Shown: positions 53,421-62,396, numbered from the stretch's first letter. The stretch is 64,000 bases of DNA from BS750m-G69 sp964441235 (GCA_964441235.1 CAYTUQ010000003.1:87419-151418), one strand, 5' to 3'. A program made the numbers and translations. Notes: a model not told the origin generated them from the letters alone.

Positions 53421-53553
53421 TTTACCCCGTGTAATATTTTGTTTTAATATTCTTCTGTTAATTTTTTTTTACCCCGTGTAATAGTGCCTTTATTCATCTT
53501 TTATTATTTTTTCTTTACTTATTACACGGGCTGAATTTATTACACGGGTTGAA
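53421..53553. repeat. ATTACACGGGGTGAA repeats, two inverted pairs
   Basis: The gap 53403-53822 opens with TTTACCCCGTGTAATA at 53421 and 53468 and the opposite TTATTACACGGGCTGAA at 53519 and TTATTACACGGGTTGAA at 53537. Two further copies are at 61453 and 61471. The pairs could fold into long hairpins. The rest of the gap has ATTTGG/GATTTAGTG-type AT-rich repeats and a promoter. Confidence 0.65.
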
Positions 53554-53718
53554 CAAATTTAAAATTCAAATGTTCAAACGCTCAAAATTCGATAGATGCT
53601 GAAGTGATTATTAAATAGTTTCCCTCGATACATTTGGTCATTTGGATTTTGGGTTTTGAATTTATTTAGTATTTAGGATTTAGTGCTTAGGATTTTATAT
53701 TGTTGTGGATTTGCCAAC

Positions 53719-53782
53719 GTCAAGGTAGATTTCCGTTAGATATTGAAAGGATACCTTGACAATAAATAAAGTATAGTATAAT
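53719..53782 (+). promoter_or_regulatory. Strong promoter with overlapping inverted repeat
   Basis: TTGACA (53756-53761), a 15-bp spacer and TATAAT (53777-53782) lie 41 bp before the MltD-like start. The inverted repeat GTCAAGGTA (53719-53727) / TACCTTGAC (53752-53760) has its right arm over the -35 box, as an operator would. Spacing is shorter than the ideal 17. Confidence 0.55.
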
Positions 53783-53822
53783 TTCCCAACTGTTTTATAA
53801 AAATTTAATTGATTGGAATTAT

Positions 53823-55622
53823 ATGATTAATATTGAGAGACAGATAATACAGATATTATTTTTATTACTATTAATTTTCTCTCTGGGATTTTCTACAGGT
53901 AGGAATACCAATACACAACCTGATTCAACAGATTTAAATGATAGCATAGAGAACAACTCGGATGAACTTTTTGAATTACTATTTTCTGAAGCTAAATCTT
54001 ACTATGTTGAGGCTTTAATTGCAGGACATTTTAAAGATACTTCCGAGGTGAAATATTGTTTTGATCGTTCATTTGAGGCTATTACGGGAATTAGTGAATT
54101 GGATACTCTTAATCCTTTGCAAAAGGATGATTTTAATAGATTTTGTGAAAAAATTACTAATGATTTTCAGACAAATTTTTCTTATTTAAATGGTGACTCC
54201 GGCGCTATTGGTGCAGCATTTATCAGGGAGGAAATTGACAAGACTGTGCTGGATACTGTCCGCATTGGTCGGGATACATTGATAGTTCTTGATGACCGTC
54301 CAGGACATCTTCCAATAGTTACTTCCAAAAAGATAGAAAGAATTATTGAATATTTTAAAGAGAAAGAGCATAAACGTTTTCAAGAATGGTTGGATAATGC
54401 CGGGTTATATCGTGAACACATGCTCCCAATTCTACGAGAATACGGATTGCCTGATGAACTGTTTTATCTCGCTTTGATTGAGAGCGGTTTTAACCCTTCA
54501 GCATATTCATATGCACATGCAGCTGGTACATGGCAGTTTATTGCGGGTACGGGAGCTCGCTATGGTTTAAAAAGAAGTTGGTGGTTAGACGAGAGACGAG
54601 ATCCGATCAAATCTACTTACGCAGCGGCAAAATATCTTCGTGAACTTTATGATGAATTTGATGATTGGTTTTTGGCTCTTGCTGCATATAATTGTGGCGA
54701 ATTGAGAGTATGGCGTGCAATTCGATGGGAAGGAACGCGTGATTACTGGAAGTTGAGGTCTCTGCCGCGTCAGAGTCGTAACTATATTCCAACTCTTATG
54801 GCGGGAATTAATATTGCATTAAATCCTGAAAAGTATGGTTTTAACAATAGTCCAAAAGATACATGGGAATGGGATGAGGTAGTTTTAGATAGATGTTATG
54901 AACTTGAAGATATCGCCAAAGCTTCCGGTATTTCAGCTAAAACCATCCGTGAGTATAATCCTGAATTGAGAAGATGGATGACACCTCCGGAAGTGAAGAA
55001 ATATACGTTGAGAGTTCCAAAGGGAAAATCTAAAGGATTAGCTGGTAAACTCGCAAAGTTACCTGAAATCGATAAAAAGCCGCAATGGATTACCCATAGA
55101 GTTAGAAGAGGTCAGACTCTCAGCTATATTGCAAGAAAATACAGAGCAAGTATTTCATCTTTAGTGGCAGCAAACAATATAAGAAATAGAAATCAGATAA
55201 AAGTAGGGCAGAAAATTCAAATTCCTGTTAATAATTACAGCACTGCAGCTTATTCCACTTCCTCTAATAAAAATAAAATTATACATGTAGTTAAAAAAGG
55301 TGAAACGCTTAGTGAAATAGCGGAGAATTATCATGTAGGCTTAAGTAAACTTCGCTCTTGGAATAGACTCTATGGTAAACGTTTTATCTACCCGGGACAG
55401 AAGCTTCAGATATTAACAAGTAAAAAAACCTCAAATACTAAGAATATGAACTCTAAAGAAAATAAAATTATACATGTAGTTAAAAAAGGTGAAACGCTTA
55501 GTGAAATAGCGGATAATTATCATGTAGACTTAAGTAAACTTCGTTCCTGGAATAGACTATATGGTAAACACTTTATCTATCCGGGACAGAAACTTGTTAT
55601 ATATAAAACAACGAGTGGATAA
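53823..55622 (+). CDS. mltD: MltD-like lytic transglycosylase with three LysM domains
   Basis: 599 residues. Signal segment 9-25. SLT domain about 200-330: catalytic Glu220 in LALIESGFNPSAYSYAHAAGTWQFI, then LYDEFDDWFLALAAYNCG and RQSRNYIPTLMA. C-terminal LysM repeats at about 421-463 (diverged), 488-530 and 551-593; the last two are nearly identical at the DNA level. It cleaves peptidoglycan glycan strands in the periplasm, held to the wall by LysM. Followed by sppA after 2 bp. Confidence 0.93.
   Translation: MINIERQIIQILFLLLLIFSLGFSTGRNTNTQPDSTDLNDSIENNSDELFELLFSEAKSYYVEALIAGHFKDTSEVKYCFDRSFEAITGISELDTLNPLQKDDFNRFCEKITNDFQTNFSYLNGDSGAIGAAFIREEIDKTVLDTVRIGRDTLIVLDDRPGHLPIVTSKKIERIIEYFKEKEHKRFQEWLDNAGLYREHMLPILREYGLPDELFYLALIESGFNPSAYSYAHAAGTWQFIAGTGARYGLKRSWWLDERRDPIKSTYAAAKYLRELYDEFDDWFLALAAYNCGELRVWRAIRWEGTRDYWKLRSLPRQSRNYIPTLMAGINIALNPEKYGFNNSPKDTWEWDEVVLDRCYELEDIAKASGISAKTIREYNPELRRWMTPPEVKKYTLRVPKGKSKGLAGKLAKLPEIDKKPQWITHRVRRGQTLSYIARKYRASISSLVAANNIRNRNQIKVGQKIQIPVNNYSTAAYSTSSNKNKIIHVVKKGETLSEIAENYHVGLSKLRSWNRLYGKRFIYPGQKLQILTSKKTSNTKNMNSKENKIIHVVKKGETLSEIADNYHVDLSKLRSWNRLYGKHFIYPGQKLVIYKTTSG
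55271..55595 (+). repeat. Tandem near-identical LysM-coding repeats
   Basis: 55271-55406 and 55460-55595 (136 bp each) differ at only about a dozen bases and encode HVVKKGETLSEIA(E/D)NYHV(G/D)LSKL. The synonymous sites have not drifted, which marks a recent duplication or gene conversion. The first LysM of the protein is clearly older. Confidence 0.9.
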
Positions 55623-55624
55623 TA

Positions 55625-56500
55625 ATGAAAAGGTCAGATAGAATAATTACTATAATCGTGGCTGCTTTTCTTATCATTTTATTTATTGTACTGTATTCTG
55701 GTATTAATGCTAAAAAAGTTCAGTATAGCAGCGATTTTAGTAAAGATCAGATAGCAGTTGTTAAACTGCGGGGAGTAATTGTTAGTCCTGATAAAATTGT
55801 AAATCAGTTAAGTAAATTCAGTAGGCGAAAAGATATAAAGGCGATTGTTCTTCGTATTGATTCTCCTGGTGGTGGTGTAGCTGCTTCACAGGAGATTTAT
55901 GAAGCAGTAAAACGAGTAAGAGATTCTGGAAAACCAATTGTGGCTTCAATTGCATCAGTTGGAGCTTCAGGTGGTTATTATGTTGCACTGGGTGCTAATA
56001 GAATCATGGCTAATCCGGGAAGTATTACCGGCAGCATAGGAGTAATTGTTAATTTTCCGATGGTGGTTGATTTTTTGGATAAGATTGGAGTTGAATTTAA
56101 AACTGTAAAAAGCGGGAATTATAAAGATCTGGGTTCTCCTTATCGTGAATTTACAGATGAAGATCGTGCGAAGCTTAAAGAAGTGGTAGATAACTTATTT
56201 AATCAGTTTGTTGATGTTGTAGCTGAAGAAAGGCATTTAGATAAAAATGACTTGTTAAAATTAGCAGATGGACGTATTTTCACAGGCTCTCAGGCTGTTG
56301 AGTATAGTCTGATTGATACGTTGGGAACTTTTGAAGATGCAATCTTATTAGCTGGTAAAATGGCTGGGATTGAAGGACGTCCCAAAGTTATTTATTCAAA
56401 GCGAAAAAAAGTTTCATTAATTGATATTCTTTTTTCAGATATTGAAGAAGTTCTTTCAATTTTAACACCTATTCCATCTTTAAATTATCTTTGGAGATAA
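55625..56500 (+). CDS. sppA: Signal peptide peptidase SppA, 36-kDa type
   Basis: 291 residues. N-terminal membrane anchor (about 7-27), then S49 domain: VLRIDSPGGGVAASQEIYEAV, catalytic Ser115 in SVGASGGYYVAL and Lys167 in KSGNYKDLG, 52 residues apart as in the Bacillus type. It degrades leftover signal peptides in the membrane. Begins 2 bp after the transglycosylase stop. Confidence 0.94.
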   Translation: MKRSDRIITIIVAAFLIILFIVLYSGINAKKVQYSSDFSKDQIAVVKLRGVIVSPDKIVNQLSKFSRRKDIKAIVLRIDSPGGGVAASQEIYEAVKRVRDSGKPIVASIASVGASGGYYVALGANRIMANPGSITGSIGVIVNFPMVVDFLDKIGVEFKTVKSGNYKDLGSPYREFTDEDRAKLKEVVDNLFNQFVDVVAEERHLDKNDLLKLADGRIFTGSQAVEYSLIDTLGTFEDAILLAGKMAGIEGRPKVIYSKRKKVSLIDILFSDIEEVLSILTPIPSLNYLWR

Positions 56501-56512
56501 GGAGAGTTAACG

Positions 56513-56812
56513 ATGACAAAAGCTGACATAGTTGATATTGTTTCGCATGCAACTGGTTTAACTAAAATAGATACAGGGACTGTTGTTGATGGGTTTCTGT
56601 CTACAATCGCTGATTCTTTACAAAGGGGAGAGAAAGTTGAATTCAGGGGTTTTGGAAGTTTTAATCTGAAAATAAGGAAACCTAAAAAAGCAAGAAACCC
56701 TGCTACCGGTGAAGCAGTCTATTTGACGGAAAGGGTAGTGCCTGTGTTTAAACCGTCAAAGATTTTGAAAGATAGTATCAACATTGAATTTAATTACAAT
56801 AGATCAAATTAA
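56513..56812 (+). CDS. hup: HU/IHF family DNA-binding protein
   Basis: 99 residues. TKADIVDIVSHATGL, VEFRGFGSFNLKIRK and ARNPATGE, the beta-arm motif (RNPATG) that bends DNA. A nucleoid protein. Sits 12 bp after sppA with GGAGAG before its ATG, likely in the same transcript. HU versus IHF subunit cannot be told. Confidence 0.93.
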   Translation: MTKADIVDIVSHATGLTKIDTGTVVDGFLSTIADSLQRGEKVEFRGFGSFNLKIRKPKKARNPATGEAVYLTERVVPVFKPSKILKDSINIEFNYNRSN

Positions 56813-56836
56813 GATCAGTAAAAGGAGTATTACAGT

Positions 56837-56932
56837 ATGCCCTGTGGGAAAAAAAGAAAAAAAAGAAAAATTGCGACTCATCAGCGTAAAAAACGACTTA
56901 GAAGAGACCGCCATAAGAAAAAAATTAGATAG
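56837..56932 (+). CDS. 31-residue very basic protein, mS38 (AURKAIP1/COX24)-like
   Basis: ATG 56837 with AAAGGAG eight bases upstream gives MPCGKKRKKRKIATHQ followed by RKKRLRRDRHKKKIR and TAG. More than half the residues are Lys or Arg. The MPCGKKRK...ATH.RKKRLR...HKKK pattern is the short AURKAIP1/COX24-type protein found in Bacteroidota relatives and thought to be a small-subunit ribosomal protein, like mitochondrial mS38 and mycobacterial bS22. Family call is from memory of the motif. It follows the HU gene by 24 bp. Confidence 0.8.
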   Translation: MPCGKKRKKRKIATHQRKKRLRRDRHKKKIR

Positions 56933-57110
56933 CTTAGAGAGTTAGATAAATTAAGCATGTTAAAATGATGATGTATATAATAAATTTCTTATTTTATATT
57001 CAATGTGGTGAACGTGATTATTTTGTTTCTGCTTGTTTCTAATTAAAAGTCAAATAAGACAGTAAAATGTTCAAATTATTATATCTAACCCCCTAAACTA
57101 AAAATATTTG

Positions 57111-57149
57111 GAGTAGTGATGATGGTGTCATTGTCACTGCTCTTTTTTT
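57111..57149 (+). terminator. Intrinsic terminator abutting xseA
   Basis: GAGTAGTGA (57111-57119) pairs with TCACTGCTC (57134-57142), nine pairs with one G-U, followed by seven T that touch the xseA start codon. It should end the sppA-hup transcript. Confidence 0.8.
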
Positions 57150-58361
57150 ATGGAAGAACGAATATACACAGTCTCCGAGATTTCCCAGGAGATAAAACGA
57201 GTAATAGAACAGTTTATCTCCTCTGTTTGGGTAGAAGGTGAAGTTTCTAATTACTCAGTAAGCCGCATCGGTCATATATATTTTTCACTAAAAGATCAAT
57301 TTTCACTAATTCATTGCGTAATATGGAAAAATGTCGCAATCTCGATACCATATCAAATTACTACCGGTATGCGTCTGTTAGTTCGTGGAAATGTTACAAC
57401 TTATTCGGCGCAGTCTAAATATCAGATTAATGTTGTTGAAGTTAGAGCAGCTGGATTGGGAAGTCTTTATATGGCTTTTGAAGCTCTAAAGGAAAAGCTT
57501 AATAGTGAAGGTCTTTTTGATGATTCAAGGAAGAAAGCGATACCTAAATATCCAGCAAGAGTTGGTGTAGTTACAAGTCCGACAGGTGCTGCTATTCAGG
57601 ATATTTTACAAATAAGTGAACGTCGAAACCCCTCTGTCGAGATTGTAATTTATCCTGCTCAGGTACAGGGAAAAAGTGCCTCTGATACGATTGTAAGAGG
57701 TATTGAAGTGTTTAATAAATTGGCGAATGTGGATTTTATTATCATAGGTAGAGGCGGAGGATCGCTTGAAGACCTCTGGGCTTTCAATGAGGAAAAAGTC
57801 GTTCATGCTATTGCCGCCTCAAAGTTGCCGATTGTTAGTGCTGTCGGACATGAGGTTGATTTTACACTTTCAGATTTTGCTTCGGATTTAAGAGCACCAA
57901 CGCCATCGGCTGCTGCTGAGATGACAATTCCTGAAACTACGGAAATAAAAAATGGTATTTGTAGGGTAAAGAAAAACCTTAAACGGTTAATTCTTTTAAA
58001 GATCGAGAAGATTCAAAATCAGTTGGGTGATAGTAAAAGGAGGTTATTTCTAAATCGTCCTCTGGAGATAATCAAGCAGCGATTTCAGAGGCTTGACGAA
58101 TTTGAGGGAAGATTAATTAATTCCATAAAACAGGCTGTACAGTCCCAGAAATTGCGGCTTGAAACTATTGTGAATACTTTTAAAGCTTTGGACCCTAAAG
58201 CGATTTTGGATAGAGGATTTGCGATAGTTTATCGCTTACCAGAAGAGTCTGTTGTAAGGTCAGTGAGGGATGTTGAAAAAGATACAAAAATTTCCGTTGA
58301 GATTTCGGATGGGTGTTTTAATGCTAAAGTATCATCCATTAAAAACGTAAAAAGTACATAA
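57150..58361 (+). CDS. xseA: Exodeoxyribonuclease VII large subunit
   Basis: 403 residues. N-terminal OB domain (YTVSEISQEIKRVIEQFISSVWVEGEVSNY), then VVTSPTGAAIQDILQISERRNP, IIGRGGGSLEDLWAFNEE, AVGHEVDFTLSDFASDLRAPTPSAAAE, and a helical tail. With XseB it trims single-stranded DNA. The ATG directly follows the T-run of a terminator and has no Shine-Dalgarno, so how it is expressed is unclear. Confidence 0.95.
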   Translation: MEERIYTVSEISQEIKRVIEQFISSVWVEGEVSNYSVSRIGHIYFSLKDQFSLIHCVIWKNVAISIPYQITTGMRLLVRGNVTTYSAQSKYQINVVEVRAAGLGSLYMAFEALKEKLNSEGLFDDSRKKAIPKYPARVGVVTSPTGAAIQDILQISERRNPSVEIVIYPAQVQGKSASDTIVRGIEVFNKLANVDFIIIGRGGGSLEDLWAFNEEKVVHAIAASKLPIVSAVGHEVDFTLSDFASDLRAPTPSAAAEMTIPETTEIKNGICRVKKNLKRLILLKIEKIQNQLGDSKRRLFLNRPLEIIKQRFQRLDEFEGRLINSIKQAVQSQKLRLETIVNTFKALDPKAILDRGFAIVYRLPEESVVRSVRDVEKDTKISVEISDGCFNAKVSSIKNVKST

Positions 58362-58379
58362 ATATACTATGAGGTCGTC

Positions 58380-58604
58380 ATGGCTAAAAAGTCATTGTCT
58401 TTAGAGAAATCTTTGCAACGTTTGGAAGAAATTTTACAAATACTTGAATCAGGAGAGATAAATTTAGAGGAGTCAATCAGACTTTTTGAAGAGGGGATGA
58501 AATTAATAGACGAATGTCAGTCTCATCTCCAGAAACTTGAAAAACGGGTTAAGATCCTTGTGGAAGAGGACAATGAAAAGTTTGTTGAAAAGGATATGCA
58601 ATAA
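58380..58604 (+). CDS. xseB: Exodeoxyribonuclease VII small subunit
   Basis: 74 residues. LSLEKSLQRLEEILQILESGEINLEESIRLFEEGMKLI, the two-helix pattern of XseB. It starts 18 bp after xseA and is followed by nadK 11 bp on. Confidence 0.94.
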   Translation: MAKKSLSLEKSLQRLEEILQILESGEINLEESIRLFEEGMKLIDECQSHLQKLEKRVKILVEEDNEKFVEKDMQ

Positions 58605-58615
58605 TAGGTGTTAAT

Positions 58616-59491
58616 GTGAAAATTGGATTGTATTTACGCCCTAATTTCAAATCAATGTCGGAAGTATTATCTACTTTGATTGACTTTCTTTTATCGAAAA
58701 ATCAAGAAGTTATAATTCCGGATTATGTACAAAAAGATATTTTAAATAAAGATTTTCCAATCTCTTTTTACTCGCTTGATAAAATGTCGGAAGAGGTAGA
58801 CGCAATGTTCAGTGTTGGCGGTGATGGGACGTTTCTTGGTGCTGCCAGATTAATGGCGAGAACGAGTAAGCCTGTATTAGGTATTCATCTTGGTGGAATG
58901 GGATTTTTAGCTGATGTTTCCATGGATAATTATAAAGAGAAGTTGAGAGCCTTTTTTGACAGAGATTACGAAATTGAGGAGAGAGATGTGCTCTCTGCTG
59001 AAGTAAAATATGAAGAACGATCATCTTCCTATTTTGCTTTTAATGATTTTGTTATTGATAAAGGGCGGCTCGTTATGACAATGATTAAAATCAAAACCTT
59101 TGTGGATGACGATTATTTCAATACTTATAGAGCGGATGGATTAATAGTATCTACTCCCACCGGTTCTACCGCCTACTCACTGTCAGCAGGGGGACCAATT
59201 GTTTGTCCTCATCTTAATGTGATAACTATTAGTCCGATTTGTCCTCACAGTCTTTCAGCACGCCCGGTTGTTATATCTGCAGATCAAAAAATACGCATTG
59301 ATTGCTATGGATTTAAAAACGGAGTTTCGTTAATTGTTGATGGTCGAGAATATGTACCGCTGCATACAGCCTCTCAAGTGGAAATACAAAAAGCTAACTT
59401 TACACTCCGGATTGTCAGATTTAGAGGTGATTCATTCTTTCAGACTTTACGCACAAAAATGAACTGGGGCAGGGATATTCGCGGAAATTAA
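58616..59491 (+). CDS. nadK: NAD kinase
   Basis: 291 residues from GTG 58616. GGDGTFLGAAR (68-78), GIHLGGMGFLAD, the FNDFVIDKG strand that carries the conserved Asn-(Glu/Asp), and YRADGLIVSTPTGSTAYSLSAGGP. It phosphorylates NAD to NADP in the cytoplasm. Last gene of the xseA-xseB-nadK unit. Confidence 0.95.
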   Translation: MKIGLYLRPNFKSMSEVLSTLIDFLLSKNQEVIIPDYVQKDILNKDFPISFYSLDKMSEEVDAMFSVGGDGTFLGAARLMARTSKPVLGIHLGGMGFLADVSMDNYKEKLRAFFDRDYEIEERDVLSAEVKYEERSSSYFAFNDFVIDKGRLVMTMIKIKTFVDDDYFNTYRADGLIVSTPTGSTAYSLSAGGPIVCPHLNVITISPICPHSLSARPVVISADQKIRIDCYGFKNGVSLIVDGREYVPLHTASQVEIQKANFTLRIVRFRGDSFFQTLRTKMNWGRDIRGN

Positions 59492-59684
59492 TTTCTTTAG
59501 CCACGAATAACACGAAGAGACACTAAGATATTATTAACAAACCCATTTCAATTGTTAATTGAAAATTGTCAATTGTTTGAGGTCAGTGGTGAAAGTCAGA
59601 AATTAATAAAGAAACCTTCCATTATTCGCAAACCTGGAAGGTTAAAACATTTGTGACCCCCCTTAAGTACTTAACCGTGTCAGA

Positions 59685-60080
59685 TTAAAATTTCAAACAC
59701 AGTTTAATTGCATCCAGGCTGAGCTTGATCTTTTCTGAATCATATTTTATCAGTTCATTTACTATTTCGTTAATAAGTTCCTCTTTCTCTGTATTATGAA
59801 TCTCAGCTCTTTCCCCAAATGGATCTATTCGTAGAAAAGAAAAGAAATCAAAAATATTTTTATTCAGAGCTTTTGCAATTTTTGACAATGTTGTAACTGA
59901 TGCATTGGCTTCACCTCGTTCAACCTGTCCTAAAAATGTTAGGTGTAAATCTGCCAGGTCTGCCAGGTCTTCAATAGTGTATTTCTTCTGTTTTCGGAAT
60001 ATTCGAATTCTATTACCCAGCTGTAAGTAGATTTGCTTTATATGGGCACGTTTGAAAAAAAGAATCCATATTTTATCCAC
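59685..60080 (-). CDS. XRE-family helix-turn-helix regulator, copy A
   Basis: 131 residues from GTG 60080 (an inner start is possible). HTH region: LGNRIRIFRKQKKYTIEDLADLADLHLTFLGQVERGEANASVTTLSKIAKAL, followed by a helical tail to about KLCLKF. A DNA-binding repressor, of the type often beside mobile or toxin genes. A diverged copy, orientation conserved, lies at 61678-62064. Confidence 0.88.
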   Translation of the reverse strand: MDKIWILFFKRAHIKQIYLQLGNRIRIFRKQKKYTIEDLADLADLHLTFLGQVERGEANASVTTLSKIAKALNKNIFDFFSFLRIDPFGERAEIHNTEKEELINEIVNELIKYDSEKIKLSLDAIKLCLKF

Positions 60081-60665
60081 TTTTTCAATGACAATATCAT
60101 TTTTTAAATCGCATAACTACTATGTATTTCTCTGGATATAAGCAAATAACCTTATCGAAAAGCTGTTAAAAAATCTTTTTCCCAGGAAAATATGCTAATG
60201 GTGTTGCTACCTTGATAGAGTTCGTATAGTGAAATCTTTAACCCATATTTATTACAAACCGTTAGTAATTAGTGGGTTATTGTTCCGTAAGAACAGGAAT
60301 GTTGTAGTAATGCCTGCCTGTCCCGCAACTGTGGGACGCAGACAGGGATTAATGAGAAGACAAGTCTTTGAAAGGCAAATAATCGGCTTATTCTAAAAAA
60401 ACAATTTGTAACCCCAAAACATATCTTAAATATTATTGAAGCAGAAAGCAAGACCCCTAGAATTATATTGTTGCTTTGTGTTCTTTGTTGCTTTGTGGTG
60501 AAAAATCAGGGTTAAGGGTTTTTTTACACCCGTGAATTGCCAATTTTTAACTCCATTCACCTGACTATTGCGAAGGACGTGATGGTGTTTTTGTTTAAAA
60601 AGATTTCTCTTGACTTTTACCCCTAAATTTAATATACAAACTATTGTTTTAAGGAAGGGAAAATT
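60081..60665. other. Repeat-rich gap
   Basis: 585 bp without a gene I can support. It has a TGTTC-CGTAA-GAACA hairpin at about 60282-60296, the palindromic CCTGTCCCGCAACTGTGGGAC repeat inverted relative to 50713-50757 (60315-60336), and TTGTTGCTTTGTG-type repeats at about 60467. The last 60 bp hold the antitoxin leader. Confidence 0.55.
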
Positions 60666-60872
60666 ATGCAAGCTCTAAAAGCAATTTATAAGGGCAAAAA
60701 CCTGGTTGAACTATTAGAAAAGGTAAACTTACCTGAAGGTGCAAAACTCACTGTAAATATTCCTGAAGAATGGGAAACAGAATTGGGGCAAGATTTAATT
60801 GAATCTTTAACAGATGCTGTTGAAGGGAAAGTGAGGATAATTAAGAGCTCAAAGGACATTTTGAGTGATTGA
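60666..60872 (+). CDS. Antitoxin, DUF104/AF2212-like
   Basis: 68 residues with AAGGAAGGG upstream. KAIYKGKNLVELLEKVNLPEGAKLTVNI fits the small DUF104/AF2212 pattern, in which a short strand region binds DNA and the tail blocks the toxin. The last 8 bases overlap the toxin gene, the usual sign of a paired module. Confidence 0.75.
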   Translation: MQALKAIYKGKNLVELLEKVNLPEGAKLTVNIPEEWETELGQDLIESLTDAVEGKVRIIKSSKDILSD

Positions 60873-61212
60873 TTACGTTTTCGTTACTACCAGAAAATTT
60901 GAAGTGCAGTTTAAGCAACTCTGTAAAAGACATAAGTCTTTGCTAGGAAAATTTGATGATTTTCTAAAAGAGTTTGATCACAAAAAAGGTAAATTCATTC
61001 CTAAAACGGGGGGTGCCCAGAAAATTAGAATGAAGCCTGAAGGTAAAGGGAAAAGAAGTGGTTATCGGGTCATTTACTTCTTCAAAATGGGAAAATCGGT
61101 CTATCTTTTGGTAATTTACAGTAAATTACAAAAAGATGATTTATCCGAATTAGAAAAGCAAAGAATTAAAAACTTAATACAAAAGCTTAAGCGTACCAAC
61201 TCTTTATTATAA
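60865..61212 (+). CDS. RelE/HigB-type toxin
   Basis: 115 residues from GTG 60865. RKFEVQFKQLCKRHKSLLGKFDDFL and a C-terminal IRMKPEGKGKRSGYRVIYFFKMGKSVYLLVIYSK match the RelE-like fold, with Arg and Lys of the nuclease site present. Such toxins cut mRNA at the ribosome. Pairs with the overlapping upstream antitoxin. The pair is inserted between the two XRE copies. Confidence 0.82.
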   Translation: MIDYVFVTTRKFEVQFKQLCKRHKSLLGKFDDFLKEFDHKKGKFIPKTGGAQKIRMKPEGKGKRSGYRVIYFFKMGKSVYLLVIYSKLQKDDLSELEKQRIKNLIQKLKRTNSLL

Positions 61213-61452
61213 AAGGTGAAGGCTTTTATGGGTTTTTCTTGTACCCTTGAACTACCTAATTTGAATTCATGACCCACTGATGGTTCTTGAGAGCTGGAAG
61301 GATTTTTTATTGAGATTTTACTATAGAAAAAATCATAGACTTTTTTGACCTCCCAGAAGAAAAGGTAAATTTGATCCATTGATTTTTATAGCACACTGAT
61401 TTACACAGTGAAATATTCTTCTATAAATTTTATTTGCTATTGTCATATTTTC

Positions 61453-61487
61453 TTATTACACAGGGTGAAGTTATTACACGGAGTGAA
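61453..61487 (+). repeat. ATTACACGGGGTGAA repeats, two direct copies
   Basis: TTATTACACAGGGTGAA (61453) and TTATTACACGGAGTGAA (61471), related to those at 53421-53553. The rest of the gap 61213-61677 is AT-rich with nothing recognised. Confidence 0.6.
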
Positions 61488-61677
61488 CACGGATTTTTAC
61501 CCTGTTAGATATTTTCTAATATTTTTTTGCTGATAAAATTTAGAATGATGCAAAACAATCCTAACTAAATATGATGATTTAAGATATTATCTCACAGGGT
61601 TAACGGATTAACCTATTTCTTATATTTTTATTGTTATTTTCGTCTTTAATTGCTACACAGAATATCAATTTTCAGCG

Positions 61678-62064
61678 CTAAAATCTTAAACACAGTTTGA
61701 TAATATCTAAGTTGCGTTTGATTTTTTCCGAATCATATTTTATCAGTTCATTTACTATTTCGTTAATAAGCCCCTCTTTCTCTGTATTATGAATCTAAGC
61801 TCTTTTCCCAAATGGGTATATACGGAGAAAAGAAAAGAAATTAAAAATATTTTTATTCAGGGCTTTTGCAATTTTTGATAGGGTTGTAACGGATGCATTA
61901 GCTTCACCTCGTTCAACTTGTCCTAAAAATGTTGGATGTAAATCGGATAAGTCTGCAAGGTCTTCAATAGTGTATTTCTTCTGTTTTCGGAATATTCGTA
62001 TCCTGTTACCCAACTGTGAGTGAATTTGTCTTATATAAGCACAAAAAAAGAATCCAGAGAACAT
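61678..62064 (-). pseudogene. XRE-family regulator, copy B, with in-frame stop
   Basis: The first 89 codons, MFSGFFF then LGNRIRIFRKQKKYTIEDLADLSDLHPTFLGQVERGEANASVTTLSK, match copy A. A TAG at 61795-61797 sits where copy A has GAG. Reading past it gives IHNTEKEGLINEIVNELIKYDSEKIKRNLDIIKLCLRF, matching the tail of copy A. It is either a pseudogene or a shorter protein keeping the HTH. DNA identity is high over about 390 bp. Confidence 0.75.
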
Positions 62065-62145
62065 AAATAATTTGCTTGATAATCACATATATTGACTCTA
62101 TTTTGTATATAATTGTGGCTGAAGAAATTTCCGAAAGGAGACTCA

Positions 62146-62313
62146 ATGATTGAGGAAAAAATTAAATTAGATGAAATTGAGGACGGTGACAAGTTGAAAA
62201 AGTTAATTGAGCTGCTTCCTACTCTTATAGAATATGCAGAGAATAAGAACAAGTTATTAGATGATAAACCCCCGGATAATAGTGAAATAATTTCGTTCGG
62301 GGTAGAGGAATAA
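62146..62313 (+). CDS. Small acidic protein, function unknown
   Basis: 55 residues from ATG 62146 after GAAAGGAG. MIEEKIKLDEIEDGDKLKK then LIELLPTLIEYAENKNK, no known family. It is divergent from the XRE copy B across 80 bp, so the regulator could control it. Confidence 0.5.
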   Translation: MIEEKIKLDEIEDGDKLKKLIELLPTLIEYAENKNKLLDDKPPDNSEIISFGVEE

Positions 62314-62396
62314 AACCTGCCTTATTCATAAATGATATTAATTTAGTTGATTTTATAGAAAATTTTTAAAATTAATGTGTAATTCGGAGGAATAAA

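Noticed and set aside
53421..53553. CRISPR array in the ATTACACGGG repeats
   Set aside because: Repeats are of mixed orientation with irregular spacing and no cas genes are present.
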